Under the pieces are notes generated by a model, which was not told where the DNA came from, searched no databases, and saw only the letters and a program-made list of their open reading frames with translations. This document shows positions 10,533 through 18,960 of a stretch of 64,000 nt of DNA, in pieces. The position numbers and the translations under genes were made by a program. This DNA comes from Pseudomonas sp. G.S.17. GTDB taxonomy: Bacteria > Pseudomonadota > Gammaproteobacteria > Pseudomonadales > Pseudomonadaceae. The first letter of the stretch is position 1. The number at the start of each line of letters is the position of its first letter. Location of the stretch: positions 62,001 through 126,000 of the forward strand of contig NZ_CP151076.1 of NCBI RefSeq assembly GCF_038096165.1, in the 5' to 3' direction.

Positions 10533-10569
10533 CCTACAGCAATCGCGGGTTTACGGCGCGCCAGCAACC

Positions 10570-11196
10570 TCAAGCCCGATGCAATGTCGCCAGAAAACCC
10601 GCCGCGCCCACGAACAATCCGGCGAAGGTGCGGTTCATCCGGCGTTGCTGTTTCGGGGTTTTCAGCAGGCGCAGCACCCGCGAGGCGAGCCCGGTATAAC
10701 CGGCCATGACGATCATGTCGACGCAAACCATGGTCGCGCCAATCGTCAGGTATTGCGCGAGCAGGGGTGCGGTTGGATCGATGAACTGCGGCAGGATCGC
10801 CAGCATGAACACCAGCGCCTTGGGGTTGCTGATGTTGACCAGGAAGCCACGCAATACCAGGCTCAGCGGCTTGCCGATGGGGCGAATGGCCGGATTGTCG
10901 GACATGTCGGCCGGCAGCGCTCGCCATTGCTTGACGCCCAGATAAATCAGGTACGCCACACCAAACCATTTGATCAGGGTAAAGGCCAGGGCTGACGTTG
11001 CCAGCACCGCGCCAACGCCCGCCGCGACAATCGCAATCTGCGCAGCCAGCGCGATTTGCAGGCCCAGCGCGTTCCAGTAACCGCGCCAGAAACCGTATTG
11101 CAGGCCGCAGGACATCGACGCAATCGCGCCCGCCCCCGGCGACAAACTGATTACCCAGCACGCGGCAAAAAAACCCAGCCATGTTTCCAACGCCAT
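10570..11196 (-). CDS. LysE/RhtB-family amino-acid exporter
   Basis: 208 residues, inner-membrane protein with about six hydrophobic helices. The N-terminal helix motif SLSPGAGAIASMSCGLQYG and the GFLVNISNPKALVFML segment are typical of the LysE/RhtB family, which exports amino acids such as lysine, threonine or homoserine lactone. Start chosen at MALETWLGFF; another Met lies four codons upstream. The REP remnant and IS110 element lie directly downstream. Substrate unknown. Confidence 0.88.
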   Translation of the reverse strand: MALETWLGFFAACWVISLSPGAGAIASMSCGLQYGFWRGYWNALGLQIALAAQIAIVAAGVGAVLATSALAFTLIKWFGVAYLIYLGVKQWRALPADMSDNPAIRPIGKPLSLVLRGFLVNISNPKALVFMLAILPQFIDPTAPLLAQYLTIGATMVCVDMIVMAGYTGLASRVLRLLKTPKQQRRMNRTFAGLFVGAAGFLATLHRA

Positions 11197-11293
11197 CACA
11201 CACCTCAATCCTTCGGAAGTACTGGATAAGCTAGTGTTTGCGCGGGCATTTGACTATCGGTTTATTGCGATTGCGTGCAGTTTCAGGAAAAAA

Positions 11294-11884
11294 CTACTGA
11301 TCGCCCAGATGCTTTTCAGTCGAGGCTATCGGCAGAACATCACTGCCACGCCAGCGGCGGACCGACTTCTGGAAAAACTGGCTGTTGGGCACTTGCACCA
11401 GTGCGCCGCCCGCTTCGGGCAGCTCGATCAGGGTCGTGAACATCAGATTGATCGCGGTGACACGGCCTTTGACGCCGGGTTTGTCGAGGGTATCGACCAG
11501 CTCAACCACATCGCCGATGCGGAACGGCCCAATCGTATAGATCAGGATCGCGCACAGCAGGTTGGACAGCACGCTCCACATGGCGAAGAACGCCACGGCC
11601 GCCACGGCGACGAAGCCCGACAGCGCAGTCCACAGGACGGTGGCGGAAACACCCAGCCGACCGAGTACGAAGACGAACGCGCTGCCCATGATCAGCCAGC
11701 GCAGACCGCCGCGCAGCGGCATCAGCAGCTCCGGTGGCAAGGGATAGCGCTCGCCCAGGCGAGTCAGGAAGCGACCCACCAGACGTTGCAGCAGATAGCC
11801 CGCCAGCAGAATCAGCAGAATCTGCACGCCCAGCCAGATCGGTTCGACCCAGTAAGGCGGCACCGGCAAGTTGAAACTGCCCAT
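11294..11884 (-). CDS. Small MscS-like mechanosensitive channel protein
   Basis: 196 residues. About three hydrophobic helices (residues 15-35, 60-80, 85-120) are followed by an MscS beta domain (DVVELVDTLDKPGVKGRV...LVQVPNSQFF). It is much shorter than E. coli MscS (286), lacking most of the C-terminal cage, as in the YbdG/small conductance subgroup. It lies 16 bases after the ABC-F gene on the same strand, so it is probably co-transcribed with it. Likely an osmotic-shock release channel. Confidence 0.85.
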   Translation of the reverse strand: MGSFNLPVPPYWVEPIWLGVQILLILLAGYLLQRLVGRFLTRLGERYPLPPELLMPLRGGLRWLIMGSAFVFVLGRLGVSATVLWTALSGFVAVAAVAFFAMWSVLSNLLCAILIYTIGPFRIGDVVELVDTLDKPGVKGRVTAINLMFTTLIELPEAGGALVQVPNSQFFQKSVRRWRGSDVLPIASTEKHLGDQ

Positions 11885-11900
11885 CAGGACCGAACCCGCA

Positions 11901-13811
11901 TCACGACAAGGCTTCCAGTTCGGCCTGCATGGATTCCAGCAGTTCCAGCGATTCCATCCACGATTCTTCCAGTTCGGCTTCGCGAACCTTCAGGCTGGCT
12001 TGTTCGGCCAGCAGATCGCGCAGCTTGTCCTTGTTGGCGGCTTCGTAGTTTGCGCTGTCGGCCAGTGCGGCCTCGACCTTGGCGAGCTTCTCGTGCAGCA
12101 ATCCCAGGTCGCGTTCCAGCTTGTCGGCCTGTTTCTTGTGCGGTGCCAATTGTTGGCGCAAGGCCGCTGCCTGTTGGCGCTGGGCCTTCTTGTCGGTCTT
12201 GTCGACGTTGATCGGCGTGTTGCTGACCGGGGCGTTGCGCAGACGGTATTCCACCAGCCAGCGTGCGTAGTCTTCCAGATCGCCGTCGAATTCCTGCACG
12301 CGGCCGTCAGCCACCAGCAGGAAGTCATCGGTGGTGCTTTTGAGCAGATGCCGATCGTGAGACACCACCAGTACCGCGCCACTGAATTCCTGCAGGGCCA
12401 TGGTCAAGGCCAGGCGCATCTCCAGATCCAGGTGGTTGGTGGGTTCGTCGAGCAGCAGCAGGTTGGGTTTTTCCCAGGCAATCAACGCCAGGGCCAAACG
12501 GGCTTTTTCGCCGCCGGAAAAGTTCAGCACCGGCTCGTCGAGACGCGCGCCCCGGAAGTCGAAGCCGCCGAGGAAGTCGCGCAGGGTTTGCTCGCGTTCG
12601 GTGGGTGCAATGCGCTGCAAATGCAGCAGCGGACTGGCCTTGGAATCCAGCGAGTCCAGCTGATGCTGGGCAAAATAACCGACCACGGTGTTTTCGCCGC
12701 GCACCAGTCGACCGCTCAACGGCTCAAGTTCGCCGGCAAGGTTTTTGATCAGCGTCGATTTACCCGCGCCGTTTGGCCCGAGCAGACCAATGCGTGCGCC
12801 CGGTGTCAGTTGCAGTTTGACCTTCTCCAGCACTGCGCGGTCGCCGTAACCTAAACGGGCGTCGGACAAATCCAGAAGTGGGCTGGAGATTTTGTTCGAT
12901 TCGCGGAAGGTGAAGTCGAAGGGCGAATCAACGTGCGCCGCCGACAATTCTTCCATGCGCTCCAGGGCCTTGATCCGGCTCTGGGCCTGCTTGGCCTTGG
13001 TGGCCTGGGCCTTGAAGCGCGCGATGAATTTCTCCATGTGCGCGCGCTGCGCCTGCTGCTTGTCATAAGCCTGTTGCTGCTGGGCCAGACGTTCCGCACG
13101 GGCGCGTTCGAAGGCGCTGTAGCCACCGCGATAAAGGGTGATCTTGCGCTGCTCGACGTGCGCCACGTGATCGACCACGGCATCGAGAAAATCCCGATCG
13201 TGGGAAATCAACAGCAACGTGCCGGGATAGCTTTTCAGCCAGTCTTCGAGCCATAGAATGGCGTCGAGGTCCAAGTGGTTGGTTGGTTCATCGAGCAGCA
13301 ACAGGTCTGACGGGCACATCAAGGCTTGCGCCAGGTTCAGACGCATCCGCCAGCCGCCGGAAAAGTCGGATACCGGCTTGTCCATTTGCTCGTTGGTGAA
13401 GCCCAGACCGGCAAGCAGTTTGCGCGCCCGGGCATCGGCGGTGTAGCCATCGGCGCTGTCCAGCTCCGAGTGCATGCGCGCCTGAGCGGCACCGTCCTGC
13501 GCCGTTTCGGCTTGCGCCAGCAAACGCTGCACTTCACGCAGGCGCAGGTCGCCATCGAGCACGTAGTCCACCGCAATGCGGTCGAGGGTGTCGATCTCCT
13601 GCCGCATGTGAGCGATGCGCCAGTCGGCGGCTAGCAGACAGTCGCCGGAGTCCGGGGTCAACTCACCCAGAAGCAACGCGAACAGGCTGGATTTGCCGGC
13701 GCCATTGGCACCGATCAAGCCGGCTTTCTGACCGGCGTGCAGGGTCAGCTCGGCGTCTTCTAGCAGACGTTGCGGGCCACGCTGTAAGGTAAGGCTTTGA
13801 AGTCGAATCAT
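11901..13811 (-). CDS. ABC-F family ATPase, YheS-like
   Basis: 636 residues from MIRLQSLTLQRG; upstream in-frame sequence is not family-like. Two ABC domains: Walker A GANGAGKSS near 37 and GPNGAGKST near 343, signatures FSGGWRMRLNLAQAL and FSGGEKARLALAL, and Walker B LLLLDEPTNHLDL in both halves. The inter-domain linker and C-terminal coiled coil (KKQADKLERDLGLL...) fit ABC-F proteins that act on ribosomes rather than transport. Length and start match E. coli YheS. No membrane segments. Confidence 0.92.
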   Translation of the reverse strand: MIRLQSLTLQRGPQRLLEDAELTLHAGQKAGLIGANGAGKSSLFALLLGELTPDSGDCLLAADWRIAHMRQEIDTLDRIAVDYVLDGDLRLREVQRLLAQAETAQDGAAQARMHSELDSADGYTADARARKLLAGLGFTNEQMDKPVSDFSGGWRMRLNLAQALMCPSDLLLLDEPTNHLDLDAILWLEDWLKSYPGTLLLISHDRDFLDAVVDHVAHVEQRKITLYRGGYSAFERARAERLAQQQQAYDKQQAQRAHMEKFIARFKAQATKAKQAQSRIKALERMEELSAAHVDSPFDFTFRESNKISSPLLDLSDARLGYGDRAVLEKVKLQLTPGARIGLLGPNGAGKSTLIKNLAGELEPLSGRLVRGENTVVGYFAQHQLDSLDSKASPLLHLQRIAPTEREQTLRDFLGGFDFRGARLDEPVLNFSGGEKARLALALIAWEKPNLLLLDEPTNHLDLEMRLALTMALQEFSGAVLVVSHDRHLLKSTTDDFLLVADGRVQEFDGDLEDYARWLVEYRLRNAPVSNTPINVDKTDKKAQRQQAAALRQQLAPHKKQADKLERDLGLLHEKLAKVEAALADSANYEAANKDKLRDLLAEQASLKVREAELEESWMESLELLESMQAELEALS

Positions 13812-13857
13812 AATGGCGGCGGAGTCTACCAGCTTCGTCTCAAACAGGTAGATCACT

Positions 13858-14322
13858 ATGCATGCTGACCTTTGGAGTTTCACCCTCGATTTCTATGCCA
13901 AACCGGGGGTCGAAGCGGCGTGCCTGAGCCTGCAAGCCAGCGGAGCCAACGTTTGCCTGCTGTTATGTGGCGTCTGGCTGATGCGCCGTGATGTGGCCTG
14001 CAACGCGCAACGCGCCCTGGAAATCGGACAGTTGGCGACGCCCTGGCATGACGATGTAGTGCGTCCGCTTCGAGCGTTGCGCACGCAATGGCGCAACGCG
14101 GCACAGCATGATCCGGCGCTGGGCTCGATTCGCGAGCGCGTCAAGGCACTGGAGCTGGAGGCCGAGCGTGAATTATTGACGAGGCTGGAAGCGCAGACGC
14201 AGGGTTGGTCAGCGACAGGAACAAGGGCGCAGGAAGACTGGTTGAAGCTGTTGGCGGGGGACGCGGCCAACAGGAACCGCGACGCGCTGCATGTGCTGCG
14301 CGTCGCGGCAAACCAGACTTAG
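13858..14322 (+). CDS. TIGR02444 family protein (DUF2390)
   Basis: 154 residues, no signal peptide. The N-terminus DLWSFTLDFYAKPGVEAACLSLQ and the central VCLLLCGVWL are typical of TIGR02444, a gammaproteobacterial family of unknown function. Divergent from the ABC-F gene (46 bases between starts) and convergent with algP, overlapping its end by 4 bases. Confidence 0.85.
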   Translation: MHADLWSFTLDFYAKPGVEAACLSLQASGANVCLLLCGVWLMRRDVACNAQRALEIGQLATPWHDDVVRPLRALRTQWRNAAQHDPALGSIRERVKALELEAERELLTRLEAQTQGWSATGTRAQEDWLKLLAGDAANRNRDALHVLRVAANQT

Positions 14323-15320
14323 GAAGCGCTGGTTGGTGTTGTGCCGCTGGTTGCCGGTGCTGCTGGCGTGGCTGCAGGTGCGGCCGGCGCTGTCGCTGGA
14401 GTTGCGGTAGCGGCCGGAGTTGCCGGCTTGGCCACAGCGGGTTTGGCAGCAGCAGGTTTAACAGCTGGCTTGGTAGCAGGTTTAGCGGCAGCGGCTTTGG
14501 CCGGAGCTTTGGCTGCTGGCTTGGCGGCTGCTTTGACAGGCGCTTTTACCGCAGGCTTGGCAGCAGCGCTGGCAGCTGGCGCTTTAGCAGCGGCCAGTTT
14601 GGCTGGCGCAGGCTTGGCAGCGGTTTTCGCTGGTGCTGGCTTGGCAGCAGGCTTGGCGGCCGCAGTTTTGGCAGCGGCAGGTTTAGCGGCCGTTGGTTTT
14701 GCCGCAGGCTTGGCAGCAGAAGCGCTGGCCGCAGCTTTAACCGGAGCCTTGGCGGGTGCTGCTTTGGCTGCCGGCTTGGCAGCAGTTTTTGCCGGTGCTT
14801 TCGCTGGGGCCTTGGCGGCAACAGCTTTAGCGGCAGGTTTGGCTGCAACTGGCTTGGTGGCTGGCGCTTTGGCGGTAACGGCTTTGGCCACAGTGGCCTT
14901 GGTGGGCGCTGGCTTGGCGGCGCGGCTGTCCAGGGCTTTGCTGACGGCTTCCTTGACGCGACCAACGCCCTGAGCCAACTTCAAGCTTTCCTGAGCGTCA
15001 CGCTTGAGTTGCAGGATGTAGGTGCGCGTTTCAGTCTGGCGAGACTTGAGAGCGTCGAGCAATTCTTCCAGCTCGGCGACGCCGCTCTTGGCCTTGGCTT
15101 GCGCCTTGGCTTTACCGGCAGTAGCCGCGTCCTGCAATTTGGTGCGCGACTTGTGCAGTTTTTCTTGTGCCTTACCACGTTGTTTTTCAAGCTTGGCGAG
15201 CAGTTTCTCGGCATCAGCCATAGCTTGCGAACAGGCGTCTTCGAGGTGCTCGAGCAAGCTGCTCGAAAGCTGTTGGAGCAAATGCAACGGGGTGTTTACT
15301 GGCTTCTTTTTGGCCGACAT
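14319..15320 (-). CDS. algP: AlgP, histone H1-like alginate regulator
   Basis: 333 residues. The N-terminal about 130 residues are helical/coiled (LEHLEDACSQAMADAEKLLAKLEKQ region). The rest is a low-complexity Lys/Ala/Pro tail of KPAA/KAPA repeats, ending in an Ala/Thr/Ser stretch. This is the AlgP (AlgR3) architecture, a DNA-binding histone-like protein linked to alginate gene activation in P. aeruginosa. The repeat tail is prone to length variation. The other alginate regulators algQ and algRZ lie within 9 kb. Confidence 0.9.
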   Translation of the reverse strand: MSAKKKPVNTPLHLLQQLSSSLLEHLEDACSQAMADAEKLLAKLEKQRGKAQEKLHKSRTKLQDAATAGKAKAQAKAKSGVAELEELLDALKSRQTETRTYILQLKRDAQESLKLAQGVGRVKEAVSKALDSRAAKPAPTKATVAKAVTAKAPATKPVAAKPAAKAVAAKAPAKAPAKTAAKPAAKAAPAKAPVKAAASASAAKPAAKPTAAKPAAAKTAAAKPAAKPAPAKTAAKPAPAKLAAAKAPAASAAAKPAVKAPVKAAAKPAAKAPAKAAAAKPATKPAVKPAAAKPAVAKPATPAATATPATAPAAPAATPAAPATSGTTPTSAS

Positions 15321-15537
15321 GATTTACCCTCTGGCTGGCTGAATTGCGGCTCATACTAGACCTCTGCCTGCACCGCCGCTAGCGCATGTTGACAGTGTAG
15401 AAAGCAACCTGTTGCATGCGCGGAAAAATGCTTGCGGCGTCTTCGACCAAGGCCCTGCAAAAAACACTTGGCAAGTGTCATCACATGCAGGCGATTGCAC
15501 TGGCATAATCGCTCACTTCCCAGGCCGGAGAGCATTC

Positions 15538-16215
15538 ATGTCGCGCTACCTGTTAACGTCGTTGTTGTTCTTGCTACCCCTGGCTCAGGCCGCGGAAACC
15601 GGTGCGTCCAGCGATGCGCACGATCTTGCGTACAGTCTCGGGGCGAGCCTGGGTGAGCGTTTGCATCAGGAAGTTCCGGACCTGGAATTGCCCGCCTTGA
15701 TCGAAGGTTTGCAGCAAGCCTACAAAGGCAAACCGCTGGCGCTGAAAAAAGAACGCATGGATGCGATCCTCAGCGAGCATGACGCGGCAGTCGCGCAAGC
15801 CGAAGCTTCAGGCGTGTCGGAACCGCAAAGTGAGGCGGCACTGAGCGCCGAAAAACGCTTCATGGACAGCGAAAAAGCCAAGCCCGGCGTGAAGGAACTG
15901 GCAGACGGCATCTTGATGACCGAGCTGACACCGGGTACCGGCGCCAAGCCGAATATTGATGGACGGGTTCAGGTGCGTTATGTCGGACGCTTGCCGGACG
16001 GCACGGTGTTCGACCAGAGCGCCCAGCCGCAATGGTTTCGCCTGGACAGCGTGATCAGCGGCTGGACCACCGCGCTGCAAGGCATGCCGGTGGGTGCCAA
16101 ATGGCGTTTGGTGATTCCTTCTGGCCAAGCCTACGGTGCCGAAGGTGCGGGAGATCTGATCGATCCGTATACGCCGCTGGTGTTCGAGATCGAGTTGGTC
16201 GCTGTCGGTCAGTAA
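15538..16215 (+). CDS. Periplasmic FKBP-type peptidyl-prolyl isomerase
   Basis: 225 residues. Signal peptide MSRYLLTSLLFLLPLAQAAE; N-terminal FKBP dimerisation region (DLAYSLGASLGERL...) at about 30-110; FKBP domain from about 130 with VQVRYVGRLPDGTVFDQS, VISGWTTALQGMPVGAK, IPSGQAYGAEGAG and a final LVFEIELV. Speeds cis-trans prolyl isomerisation in the cell envelope (FklB/Mip class). Start set by the signal peptide and a GGAG 7 bases upstream. Confidence 0.92.
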   Translation: MSRYLLTSLLFLLPLAQAAETGASSDAHDLAYSLGASLGERLHQEVPDLELPALIEGLQQAYKGKPLALKKERMDAILSEHDAAVAQAEASGVSEPQSEAALSAEKRFMDSEKAKPGVKELADGILMTELTPGTGAKPNIDGRVQVRYVGRLPDGTVFDQSAQPQWFRLDSVISGWTTALQGMPVGAKWRLVIPSGQAYGAEGAGDLIDPYTPLVFEIELVAVGQ

Positions 16216-16239
16216 TTCGCCGGACGCCAGATACGCGAA

Positions 16240-16258
16240 GGGGTGCAGAACGCACCCC
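16240..16258 (+). terminator. Possible hairpin terminator after FKBP gene
   Basis: GGGGTGC / GCACCCC stem with a 5-base loop, between the convergent FKBP and rsd genes. No real T-run follows, so the call is weak. Confidence 0.4.
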
Positions 16259-16307
16259 CTTGGCTACAACAACTTTTATCGCACACGTCTAGCGCAAGAA
16301 GCAGGCT

Positions 16308-16781
16308 TCAAGCCTGAGCAGCGATCTCTTCCTTGTGGGAATTGTGCAGCACTTCGATCAGGCAATCTTCCAGCTCAAAGCGCTCGTGCAGCAAACCGCC
16401 CAGCGTTTTGAACTCAGCGGCAACCACGGTGCAGTCAGAGCAATCGCCCTTGTCGCAACGGTCGTTGAATGCCAAGGCAGACTTGGTGATGACGTCCAGA
16501 CGCTGGTAAATGGTATCCGCCAGCTCAAGTCCGCCCTCATCGTTGAACGCCTTGGCTTCGCTGGTCAATTGTTCGTAGATTTCGAAATGCCCGGCAGATA
16601 CGTAATCCACCAGCACTTCACAAAATTTCTGCAGGCCGTCGCGATCAGCGGCCAGCGCCTCGGGGGTCTCACCGAGTGCGTCATAGGCGTGAATCAGTTC
16701 GCCGCGGTGCTGTAGCCAGCGATCGATGAGTTTATTGACCCCACCCCAGCGTTCCTGAGCATTCTGACAACTTTCCAACAT
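16308..16781 (-). CDS. algQ: Rsd/AlgQ anti-sigma-70 regulator
   Basis: 157 residues from [14 protein letters not shown]. Rsd/AlgQ family: binds RpoD region 4 and frees core polymerase for alternative sigma factors; AlgQ also activates alginate genes in P. aeruginosa. The helical protein shows [19 protein letters not shown] early and [11 protein letters not shown] near the C-terminus. The alternative Met nine codons upstream lies beyond a GAGAGAACATC ribosome-site region, so the shorter start is preferred. Single gene, convergent with the FKBP gene. Confidence 0.92.
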   Translation of the reverse strand: MLESCQNAQERWGGVNKLIDRWLQHRGELIHAYDALGETPEALAADRDGLQKFCEVLVDYVSAGHFEIYEQLTSEAKAFNDEGGLELADTIYQRLDVITKSALAFNDRCDKGDCSDCTVVAAEFKTLGGLLHERFELEDCLIEVLHNSHKEEIAAQA

Positions 16782-16957
16782 GATGTTCTCTCTTCCCTTC
16801 AGGGGCATGCAGACTTGCTTCGGCCTTTGGATTGTCCCAGCGAAGGAGACAGGCTATGTGCGCAAGGTTTGCATAATTCCAATAACGCTTGCGGCCCAGA
16901 TTATGCCCGCATGACTAGGCCATCAAGGTACGCAGGAGACAAAGTTCATACAAGCGT

Positions 16958-17485
16958 TTAATCCTCGACCCGACTTTCGGCACCTGAAAGCCTCGCCGAC
17001 GGCCTGCGCAGCGGGTATAGCGCCAGCAGCGCAAGACCCACGAACGCCAGCAGACTCCACTCCGGCAGGCTGATGCCGAACAGCGACCAGTTGATTTCGG
17101 CGCACATGCCAGCGTCCAGGCGCAAGCGGTCGACATAATCACCCAGAAAGAGAAAATCCAGGCCTCGTTCAATCGCGGCTATTACCGGTATCAGCTCGTC
17201 GGCGGTTGCCGTTTGCAACCAGACCTGCGTACCGGCAAGCGTTGCGCCGGACAAGGCAAGCAGCAGAATCAGCACGCCGTAGCGACGCGAGCCCGCCGTG
17301 CCCGTTGCGTGCAAGGCCGCTGCGAGTGACATGACGGCGCACAGCAGAAAGACCCAGCGTTGCCAGATACACAACACGCAGGGGGTCAGTCCGAACACCC
17401 GTTGTAGGTATACGACGGTGCCGATGATCAATGCACATGCGATGAACGCCAGGAAAAACAGGGAGCGCGTGCGAGCCAGAGGCAT
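16958..17485 (-). CDS. dsbB: Disulfide bond formation protein DsbB-like
   Basis: 175 residues, four membrane helices. The first periplasmic loop has the redox pair Cys36-Val-Leu-Cys39 (FGLTPCVLCIWQRW), which re-oxidises DsbA and passes electrons to quinone. The second loop has only one cysteine (Cys128, GMCAEINW). The partner cysteine usually found about 25 residues earlier is replaced (ELIPVIAAIERGLDFLF), so the second redox pair is incomplete. In Pseudomonas the homologue at this locus is called DsbB or DsbH. Activity is therefore uncertain despite a clear family assignment. Confidence 0.88.
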   Translation of the reverse strand: MPLARTRSLFFLAFIACALIIGTVVYLQRVFGLTPCVLCIWQRWVFLLCAVMSLAAALHATGTAGSRRYGVLILLLALSGATLAGTQVWLQTATADELIPVIAAIERGLDFLFLGDYVDRLRLDAGMCAEINWSLFGISLPEWSLLAFVGLALLALYPLRRPSARLSGAESRVED

Positions 17486-17715
17486 GGCGAATCCGTAACA
17501 AGAAACGAAGATGGTTACGGTAGAGGAAAGCGCACAGCCCTTTCAAGGAGCCGCCGTAAGGATACTTCCGTGATTGGGGCGGGAGTTCCTGACAGAAGAG
17601 CAGCGCTTCTATACGGACCATCGAAAGAAAAATCCTGCGATGGCGAACTGCGGAAGAATTTTCCTACATTTCGCCATCGAAGCGCTCAACAGCGTTGCTC
17701 GATTGCTGGCTGACG

Positions 17716-18960
17716 TCAGCCTGCCAAGGCTGGCAGTGGACGCGCCAGCAGTCGCTCGTCAAGCAGGCCGAGGCCTTCCTGAAACAGCTGATTGCTGCGC
17801 TCGGTTTCGCCTAACTGGCCCAGCAGACGCGCCAACTCAGCGCAGGTTTCAGGATTGCGCTGCAGGCGCAGGCTGCTTTCCAGATAATCCCGAGCCTTGC
17901 CCCACAAACTGCTTTGCAGACACAGCCGACCGAGCGTCAGCAACAGGCTAGGGTCGGTGGAATGTTCCTTGAGCCAGCCTTCGGCGGTTTGCAACTGACG
18001 TCCCGGATCGCTGCCGCGCACCAGCCCGTAAAGGCGTGCGAGATGGCTGTTGTAGTTGCGCTTGAGTGCTGCGCGCAACGCTTCTTCGGCCTTGGCATCA
18101 GCGCCGAGGCGGCGTAGTTGCTCGGCATACGCCAGAACCAGTTGCGGTTCCTGGCGCTGAGCCGAGGACAGCCCGTCCCACGCCTTGTCCAGCGCTGGAA
18201 GGCCCGCTGGGGCCGCATCGCCTTCCTGCTCCCGATAGGCAGCCAGCGTGAGGTTTTCACCCCAGGCGCGACGCTCCAGTTCGGCCAGTTCCTGCGGTGG
18301 CAGGACTTTATCCTTGCGCAGCTCAGGCATGAGCTTGATCAGCGCCGACCATTCACCGCGCTGGCGGTATAAGCGCTGCAGTTGCCGCAAGATCTGCACG
18401 TTATGCGGATGGCGCTGCTGCATCACCTGCAAGGTGGTCAATGCGCCGTCGGTGTCACCACGATCCTGCTGCAACTGCGCATGACTCAAGGCAATCGCCA
18501 GCTCCGCTTGCGGCTGACGCTCCAGCGCCCGCTCAAGGAGGCCGTCGCATTCTTCGTATTTGCCCTGCTCGTTGGCGGCCCGTGCTGCGCCGAGGTAAAA
18601 CAGCAGTGGCTGAGGCTCGGCTTCGGCGGCCCGATGCAGATGACGTTGAGCGCTGGCCCAGCGACCTTCCGCGAGGTCCATCTGGCCTTGCTCGATGGCC
18701 ACTTGCACCCGGCGGCTGCGATTACGTCGCGACCATGGATTGACCACGCCACTGGAAGTCATCACCAGACCGAGCAGCAGCCGCACGATGTAAACCACCA
18801 GCCAGAGGGCGATCAGCAAGCCCAACGTGGCCCACAGACTCGATTCATAGCGGAAGTTCTGGTACGCGATCAGCACGTAGCCGGAATGTTCGGCAACCGC
18901 CACGCCGATCAATGCGGCGATGGCAATCGCAACGAACAGCAGGATGTAGGCACGTTTCAT
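17716..18960 (-). CDS. hemY: HemY-type haem biosynthesis-associated TPR protein
   Basis: 414 residues. Two N-terminal membrane helices (AYILLFVAIAIAALIGVAVA and LLIALWLVVYIVRLLLGLV) are followed by tetratricopeptide repeats to the C-terminus. HemY_N architecture; the exact biochemical role is unknown, and it is not the Bacillus protoporphyrinogen oxidase of the same name. Its start overlaps the hemX stop by 4 bases, last gene of the hemCDXY operon. Confidence 0.93.
   Translation of the reverse strand: MKRAYILLFVAIAIAALIGVAVAEHSGYVLIAYQNFRYESSLWATLGLLIALWLVVYIVRLLLGLVMTSSGVVNPWSRRNRSRRVQVAIEQGQMDLAEGRWASAQRHLHRAAEAEPQPLLFYLGAARAANEQGKYEECDGLLERALERQPQAELAIALSHAQLQQDRGDTDGALTTLQVMQQRHPHNVQILRQLQRLYRQRGEWSALIKLMPELRKDKVLPPQELAELERRAWGENLTLAAYREQEGDAAPAGLPALDKAWDGLSSAQRQEPQLVLAYAEQLRRLGADAKAEEALRAALKRNYNSHLARLYGLVRGSDPGRQLQTAEGWLKEHSTDPSLLLTLGRLCLQSSLWGKARDYLESSLRLQRNPETCAELARLLGQLGETERSNQLFQEGLGLLDERLLARPLPALAG

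Noticed and set aside
14205..15359. Gly/Ser/Arg-rich forward frame opposite algP
   Set aside because: Complement of the AlgP Lys/Ala/Pro repeats; composition is an artefact.
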